DNA from: Lentisphaerota bacterium
Lineage (GTDB): Bacteria > Verrucomicrobiota > Lentisphaeria > Victivallales > Victivallaceae
Reading direction: 5' to 3'
Length of the DNA stretch: 64,000 nucleotides
Assembly (NCBI GenBank): GCA_015061605.1
Contig: SUWH01000010.1
Coordinates: 30,249-94,248, forward strand
Positions 37,271 through 46,412 of this stretch are shown in pieces. Below the pieces are notes generated by a model. It ran no database searches and had not been told where the DNA came from. It was given only the letters and a program-made list of their open reading frames with translations. The translations under genes and the position numbers were made by a program. Every line of letters begins with the position of its first letter. Position 1 is the first letter of the stretch.

Positions 37271-38603
37271 GAGTGATGCAAAACTTAAAACGCTGGCATT
37301 GATCATCAAATTCGGTCATGATCTGTTTGACTGCAAAGATATAAAAAGCGTTGCCGCCGCCGCCGTCAATAACAGTCATATATTGTTGAATTTCCGCAGT
37401 TCTTCTCTGTTCCGTCTGGAGAGAAACCGGAAATGCGATATTCTGGGACAATTTGCCAGGGCAGAGGTCAATGAGTTTTCTGCAATTGTACAGCAGCAGA
37501 AGAAATTGATCAGGAGTGCTGATTTTGATAAAGATGGTGTTGTGTCGTTGAGTAATGACCGGCTGCCGGATGAACTTGCCGAAAATGATTCAGTATATTT
37601 ACTTTGCAAATTACCATCTCCCGAAACAGCCCGGTCGGAGTGTTCTTATGTCTGGTTGTTGGAGTATGAAAAAAATGTGCCGGAAACTGCAATAAACACC
37701 GCCCGGTTATTGGGGAAAAGCATCGCTGAAGCATTGAGTTTTGCTGAAGTTTCCGCGCCCCGCAGAAAATGGCAGTTCACCCGCCGGAAACACCGTGTGT
37801 TAATATATATATGCGGTCTGCTTTTGTTGTGCGGGGCGATGTTTGTTCCGGTAAGAGAGAGTTCCACCGCTGAATTTATGTTAAAAGCTCCTGATGTCAC
37901 CGCCGCTTATGCCCGGTTTGACGGAGCTGTGGCAAAATGTCTGAAACAGGATGGCAGTTTTGTCAGAAAAGGAGAACCGATTATCCTCTTTGATACCACC
38001 GAGTTGAAATACCGTTCTGCCCGGGCGGAAGCTGAATTGAAAGAAGCTGCCGCAGAGCTTGAACTTGCAGCTCAAACTGCGTTTACCGATGAGAGCAAAC
38101 TCGGCAAAGTCAAATTGTTGAGAGCCCGTTGTGAAATTTTGCAAGTTGCGGTAAATGAAGCACAATGGTATTTGAAACATTCTGAAGTCAAGGCCGGGGC
38201 AGACGGAATAGTTGTTCTGACCGACAGCCGGGCTGAACAATTCACCGGAAAAGCTGTAAAAGCCGGAGATAAACTTTTTGAAATTTACGGCGGGCAGGGG
38301 ATGCTTGCGGAAATTATGGTCAATGAACGTGATGCTTCCATATTGCATGATAAGATCAACGCGGAATTGTTTTTGCATACTGCTCCGGAAAAAGCGGTTT
38401 CGGGAGAGACCGTTTCGGTCGCACAGTATCCGGTTCTGAATGAACAGAATTTGTATTGCTACAAGGTTCTGGTAAGGCTTTCTGAAACATCAGAAAAAAG
38501 ATTGCGTTTCGGCATGAGAGGAGTCGCAAAACTGTCCGGGGACTATGTATGTCTGGGCTATTATCTCTTTAAAAATCTGATACTTCATTTCAGAAACTGG
38601 TGA
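37257..38603 (+). CDS. Membrane protein with GAF-like cytoplasmic domain and HlyD-like periplasmic domain
   Basis: 448 residues. Residues about 1-170 are soluble and follow a GAF-like pattern (ALIIKFGHDLFDCKDIKSVAAAAV opening, then alternating strands). One membrane helix lies at about 180-200 (VLIYICGLLLLCGAMFVPV). The periplasmic part has HlyD lipoyl halves (VTAAYARFDGAVAKCLKQDGSFV; HSEVKAGADGIVVLTD) and a short coiled coil. A one-pass sensor-adaptor could let a cytoplasmic ligand set the state of an envelope channel; this is inferred from architecture. The GAF assignment is by pattern only. Confidence 0.78.
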   Translation: MMSNESDAKLKTLALIIKFGHDLFDCKDIKSVAAAAVNNSHILLNFRSSSLFRLERNRKCDILGQFARAEVNEFSAIVQQQKKLIRSADFDKDGVVSLSNDRLPDELAENDSVYLLCKLPSPETARSECSYVWLLEYEKNVPETAINTARLLGKSIAEALSFAEVSAPRRKWQFTRRKHRVLIYICGLLLLCGAMFVPVRESSTAEFMLKAPDVTAAYARFDGAVAKCLKQDGSFVRKGEPIILFDTTELKYRSARAEAELKEAAAELELAAQTAFTDESKLGKVKLLRARCEILQVAVNEAQWYLKHSEVKAGADGIVVLTDSRAEQFTGKAVKAGDKLFEIYGGQGMLAEIMVNERDASILHDKINAELFLHTAPEKAVSGETVSVAQYPVLNEQNLYCYKVLVRLSETSEKRLRFGMRGVAKLSGDYVCLGYYLFKNLILHFRNW

Positions 38604-38606
38604 TGT

Positions 38607-40667
38607 ATGGCATATTCGGAACAGACAACCGGAATTCTGCGGGGAGATATAAAACTTCTTAAAGGGGAGTCTTTACTGCTTTTTGATCCTGCATCAGAAG
38701 CATATTATAAGATTTCCGAACGTTTTGCCGGAATAATTTCTTGTTTTTCAGAGGATATCTCTTATGAGGCGATGTTGAAAAAACTTCGTTACAACGGTAT
38801 TGAAACCGGACCGGATGAATTGCATGAAGTGTGTACTTTTTTGCGCATTAACGGATTGTTGATCCCCCGTTATGGAGAAATGACGCTCCGCCGGGAGCAG
38901 TTGGAGAAGCAAAAGGAAAAAACTCTTCTTTTACGGTTGAGTACAATATGTCTTTTTCTTAAACTGCCGCCGGTCCACCCGGAAAATTTTTTCAGAAAAA
39001 TTGCTCCTTTTGTGTCGTTTCTCGCTGCGCCATGGAGTTTGGTTCTGTGGAGCATTCCGGCACTCTGGGGATATATTCTTGCGTTGCGGGATTTCGGGAC
39101 GGTGCTGGAACAGTTTGCCGATACACTTTCCTGGGCCGGTCTGGTAAAATATGTTCTTGCCATTGTTGCCGTAAAGATCCTGCATGAGTTGGCCCATTCT
39201 CTGGCTGCCATACGTCAGGGATGCCGTGTCCGGGGGATCGGGCTCGGATTTATTTTCTTTATGCCCCGGCTTTATACTGATACAACGGACAGCTGGAGAC
39301 TGCCGCGAAAAAAGCGGCTGCTGATCGATGGCGCCGGAATAATCGCCGAATTGATGATCGGCGGTATTGCTGCACTTTTCTGGAATTTTCTCCCTCCGGG
39401 AACCGGAAGATCCACGATGTTTTATATCTTTGCTGTCAGTACACTGTCGACACTTCTGGTGAATGGCAATATATTTATCCGCTATGACGGATATTATATT
39501 CTTTCAGATATTCTCGGGATCGAGAATTTGATGAAACGTTCTTCGGAATGTGTCAGGCAGACATGGCGATGGTATTTTCTGCGCCTGGGAGTGCCTTCCG
39601 CCGAAAAACGGAAGCTGCTGCTTATCAGTTATGGAATATCAGCTTTTATTTACCGGGTATTTTTGTATACTTCGATTTGTCTGCTGATCTATTGCAGTTT
39701 TACAAAAGTGCTGGCAATTTTGCTGCTTGCGTTGGAAATATATTCCATTTTGTTGTATCCGCTGGCACAGGAAATAAAAACGATTTATCAACTTTCCCGC
39801 CGATCGACCGGCAAAGCGGTGTGGATCATGCTGTTTTTGCTGATTACAATTATCGGCAGTATACTGTTTATACCGCTGGCATGGGGGATAACCGTGCCGG
39901 GAGAGAGCGTTCCGGCATGGCGGCGGTTGGTGACTGTTGAAGAAAGCGGATATTCGGTCAATGCGTTGCCTGCCCGGAACAGAAAGATAAAAGCCGGAGA
40001 GTGTTTGCTGGAGCTTAAATCGCCCCGACTGCAATTCTCTATTGACAAAATAAGTAAAATGCTTGAATACGATCGGGAACTTTTTATCCAGCAGGAGCTG
40101 GATGAGAAAGAATTCGCCCGGAACGAAGTTACAGCAAAAAAAATAGAATCGGATCACCTCGCATTAAAAGAATTGCTGCGCCGGAAGAAAAATCTGGTAA
40201 TCAAAGCCGCCCAAAGTGGACATTTTGTTCCTTTGCTGCCGGATATTTCTCCGGGGGCTCTGATCAAACGTAATACGGTGATCGGAGAAATCGTTTCAGA
40301 AAGAAACATCATATATGCTTATGCAAGCGATGAACAAGTCGGAAAAGTTCATCCCGGTCAGCGGGGGGGCGCGGTAATGGCGGATGATTTGACCGAAATT
40401 CCATGCCGGGTAATAAAGATAGAACCGGTGGCAGTAAAATTTAAATCTTCTCCGGTGTTACAGCCATTCGGCGGACCGATCGCGGTATATAAAACCGGAA
40501 ATGACGAATTTATTTCTGTACAGGCTCAATATCTTATTGTTCTGGAAGTGCCATCTGATATCCGGATCGCTTCCGGTCGATTGCTCCGGGTAAAACTTTT
40601 ATATAACTGGCAATTGTACACATATATAAAAAAGTTGATCTTATCATTTTTCCGTAAAGAATTTTAA
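38607..40667 (+). CDS. M50 site-2-type metalloprotease fused to an HlyD-like domain
   Basis: 686 residues. About 1-90: a small PqqD-like helical domain (LLLFDPASEAYYKISERFA). Membrane helices follow; HELAH at 193-197 gives the zinc ligands and catalytic Glu, and YDGYYILSD near 292-300 carries the third ligand Asp. About 290-430: more helices. About 450-680: a periplasmic HlyD-like part with two lipoyl halves and a hairpin. This order resembles YydH-type proteins near peptide exporters. It could cut a substrate in the membrane during export, or a regulator. Last gene of the run, only 3 nt after its neighbour; no terminator seen. Confidence 0.9.
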   Translation: MAYSEQTTGILRGDIKLLKGESLLLFDPASEAYYKISERFAGIISCFSEDISYEAMLKKLRYNGIETGPDELHEVCTFLRINGLLIPRYGEMTLRREQLEKQKEKTLLLRLSTICLFLKLPPVHPENFFRKIAPFVSFLAAPWSLVLWSIPALWGYILALRDFGTVLEQFADTLSWAGLVKYVLAIVAVKILHELAHSLAAIRQGCRVRGIGLGFIFFMPRLYTDTTDSWRLPRKKRLLIDGAGIIAELMIGGIAALFWNFLPPGTGRSTMFYIFAVSTLSTLLVNGNIFIRYDGYYILSDILGIENLMKRSSECVRQTWRWYFLRLGVPSAEKRKLLLISYGISAFIYRVFLYTSICLLIYCSFTKVLAILLLALEIYSILLYPLAQEIKTIYQLSRRSTGKAVWIMLFLLITIIGSILFIPLAWGITVPGESVPAWRRLVTVEESGYSVNALPARNRKIKAGECLLELKSPRLQFSIDKISKMLEYDRELFIQQELDEKEFARNEVTAKKIESDHLALKELLRRKKNLVIKAAQSGHFVPLLPDISPGALIKRNTVIGEIVSERNIIYAYASDEQVGKVHPGQRGGAVMADDLTEIPCRVIKIEPVAVKFKSSPVLQPFGGPIAVYKTGNDEFISVQAQYLIVLEVPSDIRIASGRLLRVKLLYNWQLYTYIKKLILSFFRKEF

Positions 40668-40717
40668 AGGGCGGAAAAAGTACCTACTGGAGAAACGCCG
40701 CCGCAATAAAGATTTTT

Positions 40718-40892
40718 AGGTTTTGTCTCATTTTTTGTAAAAAATATAACCTGCGGCGGCGCATTGCGCGCAATCTCTTGGCAAATCTTCGGACTCCGGT
40801 TCGGTCGAGTACCTGAGTACACTCCCTCTCCATCGCCTTGATTTACCATCGACCTTGCATCACACTGCATCCGCCGAATGCAATCAAACCGT
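40718..40892 (-). repeat. MITE-like repeat, copy C (degenerate)
   Basis: Inverted relative to copies A and B. The right-end motif ATGAGACA is kept near 40720-40730, and the inner parts GCGCAATGCGCCGCCG, GAGTGTAC..GTACTCGAC and CGGCGGATGCAGTG are clear. The left terminal repeat is not recognisable. The region 40668-41041 has no gene. Confidence 0.55.
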
Positions 40893-40900
40893 TTTATTGT

Positions 40901-40929
40901 TTGACAAATTACTGTTTTTGCAGTATATT
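40901..40929 (+). promoter_or_regulatory. Strong promoter-like site without an obvious gene
   Basis: TTGACA (40901-40906), 17-nt spacer, TATATT (40924-40929). Downstream on this strand no start codon with a frame follows; the next gene on the strand starts at 41625 and the intervening gene is antisense. Confidence 0.5.
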
Positions 40930-41041
40930 TTTTGTACAATAACGATTATCATTACAAATTAACATAAAAGTTTCACAAAATTTGGGACAATAACAAGAAA
41001 TTAGACCATAACTTTGATTTATCCTGCCGGACAAAAAAGAG

Positions 41042-41521
41042 TTACGCATTGAGTTTCGGCAGTCCGAGGAGTTCGCGGCGGCGGTTGAATTCCTGAAAGA
41101 TTTTCGGATCGCGGGCAAGCTTTTTCAGTAACGCGGATGAGGATATTCCGCATTTTGCAGCACAACTTTTGTGATCGAAACCGCACTCTTCAAGGATGTC
41201 AAACAGTTTTGCGACAAAAAGCGGGTAGTCCGGTGCGGTGAGCGAACACTCCATGCGGGGCAGGGGCGGCGCTGCGGGGAGGCGGATTTGAAGCGCAATA
41301 TTGAGTTTCAATTTCCCAATCGCATTGCTCCGGTTGCGGTACTGACTGCGCTCGGAGCAGTCTTCGGCAACGAGTCCGGTTGCTTTGTGGGCAACTCTGA
41401 CCGCGCTTGAAGTCTTGTTGCGGTGTTGACCCCCCGCTCCGGATGCTTTGAAGAAATCCAGAGTACAGAAGCGGATGAATTCAGTTTCCGGCAGCATAAG
41501 TTGTAAATCGCGATCGAACAT
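41042..41521 (-). CDS. Stand-alone RF-1-domain protein (peptide chain release factor-like)
   Basis: 159 residues from ATG 41521. It has the GGQ loop ([18 protein letters not shown], about 34-51) that triggers peptidyl-tRNA hydrolysis on the ribosome, followed by the basic SERSQYRNR region. The codon-recognition domain of RF1/RF2 is absent. After the GGQ domain comes a helical region of about 70 residues ([20 protein letters not shown]). This points to rescue or special release factors such as RF-H or ArfB relatives, but the C-tail lacks the ArfB lysine-rich end, so I leave the symbol empty. No rtcB gene is nearby. Confidence 0.82.
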   Translation of the reverse strand: MFDRDLQLMLPETEFIRFCTLDFFKASGAGGQHRNKTSSAVRVAHKATGLVAEDCSERSQYRNRSNAIGKLKLNIALQIRLPAAPPLPRMECSLTAPDYPLFVAKLFDILEECGFDHKSCAAKCGISSSALLKKLARDPKIFQEFNRRRELLGLPKLNA

Positions 41522-41546
41522 TATCAAAATAAATAGTTTTTTGCAG

Positions 41547-41575
41547 TTGAAAAATCACCTTTATGGAAATATATT
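41547..41575 (+). promoter_or_regulatory. Predicted promoter of the SDR gene
   Basis: TTGAAA (41547-41552), 17-nt spacer, TATATT (41570-41575), 49 nt before the start. Confidence 0.65.
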
Positions 41576-41624
41576 ACAAAGAGTAAAATATTTCAAACTG
41601 TTTTTGGTATTTTAGGAGATAATT

Positions 41625-42389
41625 TTGACCGCTATGAGAAAATGTGCCATTATTACCGGAGCCAGCCGCGGGATAGGCGCCGGGATCGCTGAAAAACTCG
41701 CTTCGGAAAACTGGAACCTAGCACTCTGCGCCCGGCAGAAAGTTGAGGACGGCAGCAAACTTGCACTTGCGCTTCAGGAGAAATACGGCATTGAAGCAGA
41801 ATATTTCCAGTGTGATATTTCCGACGGTGAAGCCAGACGCCGCTGTGTAACTGATATCATTGCCCGTTTCGATGAGATCGGCGCATTGGTCAACAATGCC
41901 GGTGTCGCCCCCAAAGTCCGGGCGGATATACTGGAAATGACCGAAGAAAGTTTCGATTTCGTAATGAATATCAATCTGCGCGGCAGTTTCTTCTTTACCC
42001 AGCTGGTCGCCCGCAAAATGGCGGAGCAAAAGAGCGGAACCATCGTCAACATCAGCAGCTGTTCAGCGACCGTTGCCAGCGTCAGCCGCGGCGAATACTG
42101 TATGTCCAAAGCGGGCGTTTCCATGGCAACCAAACTCTGGGCGGTGCGGATGGCGGAATTCGGAGTAAATGTCTTTGAGATCCGCCCCGGGGTGATCGAA
42201 ACCGATATGACCAGCGTGGTCAAAGGTAAATATGATAAACTTATTTCTGAAGGTCTTACCTTGCAGCCGCGTTGGGGCTATCCGGAAGATATTGCCAAAG
42301 TCACCGCATCACTGCTCCGGGGGGATTTTGCCTATTCCACCGGACAGGTGATAAATATTGACGGCGGGATGAATATTGAAAAATTGTGA
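41625..42389 (+). CDS. Short-chain dehydrogenase/reductase (FabG-like)
   Basis: 254 residues, classical SDR. TGASRGIG (NAD(P) binding, about 12-19), NNAG (about 89), Ser and YCMSK of the catalytic set (about 147-167), and DGGMN at the end. FabG-type enzymes reduce 3-oxoacyl-ACP or oxidise sugars and alcohols; the substrate here is open. The start is TTG at 41625 because AGGAG lies 6 nt before it; ATG at 41634 is 15 nt away. It overlaps or adjoins the next small gene. Confidence 0.88.
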   Translation: MTAMRKCAIITGASRGIGAGIAEKLASENWNLALCARQKVEDGSKLALALQEKYGIEAEYFQCDISDGEARRRCVTDIIARFDEIGALVNNAGVAPKVRADILEMTEESFDFVMNINLRGSFFFTQLVARKMAEQKSGTIVNISSCSATVASVSRGEYCMSKAGVSMATKLWAVRMAEFGVNVFEIRPGVIETDMTSVVKGKYDKLISEGLTLQPRWGYPEDIAKVTASLLRGDFAYSTGQVINIDGGMNIEKL

Positions 42390-42396
42390 GAAGTCT

Positions 42397-43029
42397 ATGG
42401 GCGTAAAAAAGCGTAAACGGATCATTGCACTCATATTGACCCTGGGCATCGGCATCTATCTTGCCGGGAGCTTCGAGCCGATAGGAGAATGCTGTTTTTT
42501 TGCGACCCGTTCGCTCAAATCAGTTGAAAAAGATTCCGGCTTTACGCCGTTTCAAATTTCCACACTGCCCCAGCTGGGCGGCGGACTCTTTAAACATGAT
42601 ACCCCCGTTTATGGAATGTCGCTCGGCGGCATGGTGCATCAAAAGGAGATCAACGGCTTGAGCATCGCCGGTATTCATGCTTTTACCAAGCGTAAAAACG
42701 GCTTGAGTTTTTCCTTTATGGATGTTTGTGAGGAGTCCCGCGGTGCATCGTTCTTTGCCGCCGGAGGGGCTGAACGCAACTACGGTTTTGCCGCCGGTCT
42801 GGTCAATCTTGCCGAACACAACAGCGGCGTGCAGCTCGGTTTGATAAATCAGGTAATGCCCGATGCGGTGATAGAGAACAATTACAGCACTCCGGAGAAA
42901 CCTCAAGGTTTCGGCGTGCAGGCTGGAGTTATCAACTATTCCGAGGGCAAAGGCTTGCAGTTCGGTTTGTGGAACACCAACACTAACGCCTGGATAAAAC
43001 ATTTTCCGTTTTTCAACTTTGCCTTTTAA
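42397..43029 (+). CDS. Exported protein with Gly-rich surface repeats (LA_2272-like)
   Basis: 210 residues. An N-terminal hydrophobic helix (IIALILTLGIGIYLAG) is followed by repeated steps of the form NGLSIAG, GVQLGLIN, GFGVQAGVIN and GLQFGLWN. These recall the LA_2272-type surface repeat found in leptospiral and Bacteroidota outer proteins, thought to build a beta structure. It is probably a periplasmic or outer-membrane protein. Start taken at ATG 42397; the frame is open to 42376. Function unknown. Confidence 0.7.
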   Translation: MGVKKRKRIIALILTLGIGIYLAGSFEPIGECCFFATRSLKSVEKDSGFTPFQISTLPQLGGGLFKHDTPVYGMSLGGMVHQKEINGLSIAGIHAFTKRKNGLSFSFMDVCEESRGASFFAAGGAERNYGFAAGLVNLAEHNSGVQLGLINQVMPDAVIENNYSTPEKPQGFGVQAGVINYSEGKGLQFGLWNTNTNAWIKHFPFFNFAF

Positions 43030-43053
43030 TTTCCGAAACATTTGTGTAAAAAT

Positions 43054-44931
43054 ATGAAGTTCCGTAAGATAAATACATTGATCATCGGTTCCGGTGCCGC
43101 CGGACTTGCCGCAGCATTGCAATTGAAACAGCAGGGCGTCGACGATATACTGCTGCTTTCAGAAGGGTTGAATAACGGTACATCCATCAACACCGGAAGT
43201 GACAAGCAGACCTACTACAAACAGGGGATCTACGGCAAAGAAGCTGATTCGCCGGAATTGCTGGCGCAGACTCTGTTTGACGGCGGTTCGGTACACGGCG
43301 ATGTGGCTCTGGTCGAAGCGGCGATGTCGTTGCGCTGTTTTATGAATCTGGTCAATCTGGGAGTGCCTTTCCCGCACGATGGATCCGGTCAGTACATCGG
43401 TTACAAAACCGACCATGACCCCAAACGGCGCGCCACCAGCTGCGGGCCGTACACTTCAAAAGAGATGTGTCTTGCTCTGATCAAAGCGGTGAAGGCTCTG
43501 AAGGTCGAAATCGCTGAAAACCGTACCGCAGGAGAGTTGATCACTGTCGGCGAACGGGTCGCCGGAGCAGTCGCATACAATTCAAAAACTGCTGAATTGG
43601 AAACTTTTATCGCTGAAAATGTAGTTTTTGCCACCGGCGGCCCCGGCGGATTATATGCTCAAAGCGTCTATCCCTGCGGTCACAGCGGCGCGATCGGGCT
43701 GGCATTGGAAAAGGGGGCATTGGCACAGAATCTGCCGGAATCGCAATTCGGTCTGGCTTCAATAAAATTCCGGTGGAATGTTTCCGGAACCTATATGCAG
43801 GTGCTGCCGCGTTTCATTTCCACGGAACAGGACGGTTCTGATGCGCGGGAGTTTCTGCGTGATCACTTCGGCAGCGACACCGGGAAAATGAATTCCATGG
43901 TCTTCCTCAAAGGTTATCAGTGGCCCTTTGATGTCCGCAAGGCGGAGGAAGGGTCTTCCATAATCGATCTCCTGGTGCATGAGGAGACGGCGGTGAAAAA
44001 GCGGCGGGTCTTCCTTGACTTCCGCAGTAATCCGGAGGATTTGGATTTTTCAAAACTTTCAGAGGAAGCCTATACCTATCTGGAGCGTTCCGGCGCATTG
44101 TCCGGTACTCCCATTGAACGTCTGGAAAAGATGAATCCGGGTGCGATCTCACTTTATCTTGACCATAATATCGATTTGAAAAAGGAGATGCTGGAGATCG
44201 CTGTCTGCGCCCAGCACAACAACGGTGGACTTACCGGAGATATCTGGTACGAGTCGCCCAATTTGAAACACCTTTTTCCCATCGGCGAAGTCAATGGTTC
44301 CCACGGTGTCACCCGCCCGGGAGGTTCGGCTCTCAATGCCGGTCAGGCCGGGGCGTTCCGCTGTGCGGAATATATCGCCAATGAATGTAAAAACTTTACC
44401 TTTGATGAAGCTGAAGTTCTCGCTGAAGCGGAAAAGGTCATTGCCCATCTGGAAAAATTCCTCTCCGGTACCCGCGATGTCCACGCTGACCGGAGAGAGT
44501 TCCAGCAGCGCATGACCTTGTATGCCGGACATTTGAGAAAAGAAACTGAACTTGTTACCGCACTTGCCGAGGCTGAAAAGTTGTACAACGATATCGAACG
44601 TGGCGGTTATCCGGCAAAATATGCCGCACAGGCGTTGATGAACCGGCAGCTGGCATTTGCCCATTACGGTTATCTTTCGGCGATATTGTTCCAGCTTCGT
44701 TCCGGCAGCGGTTCCCGCGGTTCAGCGGCGGTGCTGGATGAAAATGAAAAGATCGTTCCGGAATGCAGTGAATTCCGGAAAAAGATATTGGAAAGTTTTT
44801 GGAATGGCAGAATTTTTGTCCATCAATGGGTAAATTGCCGTCCGTTGCCGTCATGCGACGGCTGGTTTGAGACGGTGTGGGCAGACTACCGCACCGGAAA
44901 TGTGTATAAAAAATCGCAGGAGCAAAAGTAA
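43054..44931 (+). CDS. FAD-dependent oxidoreductase (succinate dehydrogenase/aspartate oxidase flavoprotein family)
   Basis: 625 residues from ATG 43054. Dinucleotide site IIGSGAAGLAAALQLKQQG at the start, NTGSDKQ-type FAD contact, ATGGPGG, and the FAD-closing segment FPIGEVNGSHGVTRPGGSALNAGQAGA near 415. The C-terminal helical domain is present. It belongs to the fumarate reductase/L-aspartate oxidase superfamily, but without iron-sulfur or membrane subunits nearby. The old-yellow-enzyme gene begins 1 nt after its stop, which suggests a two-enzyme pathway on an unsaturated substrate brought in by the symporter downstream. Confidence 0.87.
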   Translation: MKFRKINTLIIGSGAAGLAAALQLKQQGVDDILLLSEGLNNGTSINTGSDKQTYYKQGIYGKEADSPELLAQTLFDGGSVHGDVALVEAAMSLRCFMNLVNLGVPFPHDGSGQYIGYKTDHDPKRRATSCGPYTSKEMCLALIKAVKALKVEIAENRTAGELITVGERVAGAVAYNSKTAELETFIAENVVFATGGPGGLYAQSVYPCGHSGAIGLALEKGALAQNLPESQFGLASIKFRWNVSGTYMQVLPRFISTEQDGSDAREFLRDHFGSDTGKMNSMVFLKGYQWPFDVRKAEEGSSIIDLLVHEETAVKKRRVFLDFRSNPEDLDFSKLSEEAYTYLERSGALSGTPIERLEKMNPGAISLYLDHNIDLKKEMLEIAVCAQHNNGGLTGDIWYESPNLKHLFPIGEVNGSHGVTRPGGSALNAGQAGAFRCAEYIANECKNFTFDEAEVLAEAEKVIAHLEKFLSGTRDVHADRREFQQRMTLYAGHLRKETELVTALAEAEKLYNDIERGGYPAKYAAQALMNRQLAFAHYGYLSAILFQLRSGSGSRGSAAVLDENEKIVPECSEFRKKILESFWNGRIFVHQWVNCRPLPSCDGWFETVWADYRTGNVYKKSQEQK

Positions 44932-44932
44932 A

Positions 44933-46408
44933 ATGGCTGATTATCCACGGATAAATTCATTTAAAGGTGCGGCGGAGTTCCGCGCGCATCTTCATAACGA
45001 CCTCAAACTTGATCTCGACCTTGATGATGCCATCTTGAGTAAAGAAACTTCCCCGTTGGCGCAGGAGTGCCGTTGTTACGGTCGCACCGTCGGCAACCGC
45101 TGGTGCATCCTGCCGATGGAAGGCTGGGATTGTCTGCCGGACGGTTCTCCAAGCGAATTAACCCGCCGCCGCTGGATGAACTTCGCCGAATCAGGAGCCA
45201 AACTGCTTTTCGGTTGTGAAGCCTGTGCTGTCACCCCCTCCGGCAAAAGCAACACCCGGCAGATGATGATGACCCGGGAAAATCTCGGAAACTTCAAACA
45301 GCTTTATCAGGATATGGTAAAAGCTCACGCCGCCAAGTTCGGAACGGCAGACGATCTGTTGATCGGACTTCAGCTCACCCACTCCGGCCGGTACAGTCAC
45401 CCAAATGACGATGCCAAACTGGAATCGGTCACCGCATACAGCCACCCGCTGCTGGATGAGAAGTTCCATTCCTCAAAAGATAATGTGGTTTCCGATGCGG
45501 AAGTAGAGCGCATCATCGGCTGTTTTGTCGAATCTGCAAAACTTGCCTGCGAAGCCGGATTTCATTTTGTCGATGTAAAAATGGCACACGGTTACCTCGG
45601 ACATGAATTTTTGAGTGCCTTTGACCGTCCCGGCAAGTTCGGCGGCGATTTTGAAAACCGTACCCGCTTTTTCCGCGAGATCGTTGAACGCATCCGTACC
45701 GAAGTGCCGCAGATCGCCGTTGCCACACGCATTTCGCTTTTTGATTGTCTGCCCTTTGAACCCGGCCCCGGTCATGTCGGAATTCCCATGGAACGCAACG
45801 GCATCGGTGTCGGTAATTACAAGTATGCTTTCGGCGGCGACGGGACCGGTCTGGGCTATGACCTCACTGAAACGGTCAAACTTATTGAAATGGCGCAGAA
45901 TCTCGGCGTGGAACTCATTTGTACCACCGCGTGCAGTCCCTACTACAATCCCCATTTTCAGCGGCCGGCATATTATCCGGTTTCCGACGGCTATCTGCCC
46001 CCGGAAGAGCCGATCATCGGTGCCGCCCGTCAGCTCAAAGCGGTGCAGGAGGTGAAAAAACATTTTGAAGGTACTTCGATGCGTTTCATCACCTCCGGCT
46101 GTACCTGTTTGCAGGAATACTTCGTTCACACCATGCAGTATCAGATCCGCGCCGGTCATGCTGATTTTGCCGGATACGGTCGTCTGGTGCTTTCTTATCC
46201 GGATATTCCGGCGGTGACTTTGGCTGGAATGCCGCTTGATCCGCGCCGTATCTGCCGGACATTCGGTGACTGTACTACCGCTCCCCGGCATGGACTGGTT
46301 TCGGGATGCTATCCTTTGGATTGTTTTTACAAGGCGCATCCGAGCTGCGGCAGACTTCAGGAATGCAAAGCTGAATTGCGCAAACGTTTTGCCAAATTGA
46401 AAGGATGA
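44933..46408 (+). CDS. NADH:flavin oxidoreductase, old-yellow-enzyme family
   Basis: 491 residues. An FMN TIM barrel of the OYE type: LQLTHSGRYSHP (active-site region), GYLGHEFLSAFDRPGKFGGDFENRTRF (family hallmark, about 220-245) and FITSGCTCLQEY late in the barrel. No C-terminal FAD/NADPH domain, so unlike 2,4-dienoyl-CoA reductase it needs another electron source. It is longer than usual OYE at both ends. Start at 44933 from AGGAG 10 nt upstream. These enzymes reduce activated C=C bonds. Confidence 0.87.
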   Translation: MADYPRINSFKGAAEFRAHLHNDLKLDLDLDDAILSKETSPLAQECRCYGRTVGNRWCILPMEGWDCLPDGSPSELTRRRWMNFAESGAKLLFGCEACAVTPSGKSNTRQMMMTRENLGNFKQLYQDMVKAHAAKFGTADDLLIGLQLTHSGRYSHPNDDAKLESVTAYSHPLLDEKFHSSKDNVVSDAEVERIIGCFVESAKLACEAGFHFVDVKMAHGYLGHEFLSAFDRPGKFGGDFENRTRFFREIVERIRTEVPQIAVATRISLFDCLPFEPGPGHVGIPMERNGIGVGNYKYAFGGDGTGLGYDLTETVKLIEMAQNLGVELICTTACSPYYNPHFQRPAYYPVSDGYLPPEEPIIGAARQLKAVQEVKKHFEGTSMRFITSGCTCLQEYFVHTMQYQIRAGHADFAGYGRLVLSYPDIPAVTLAGMPLDPRRICRTFGDCTTAPRHGLVSGCYPLDCFYKAHPSCGRLQECKAELRKRFAKLKG

Positions 46409-46412
46409 TGAG

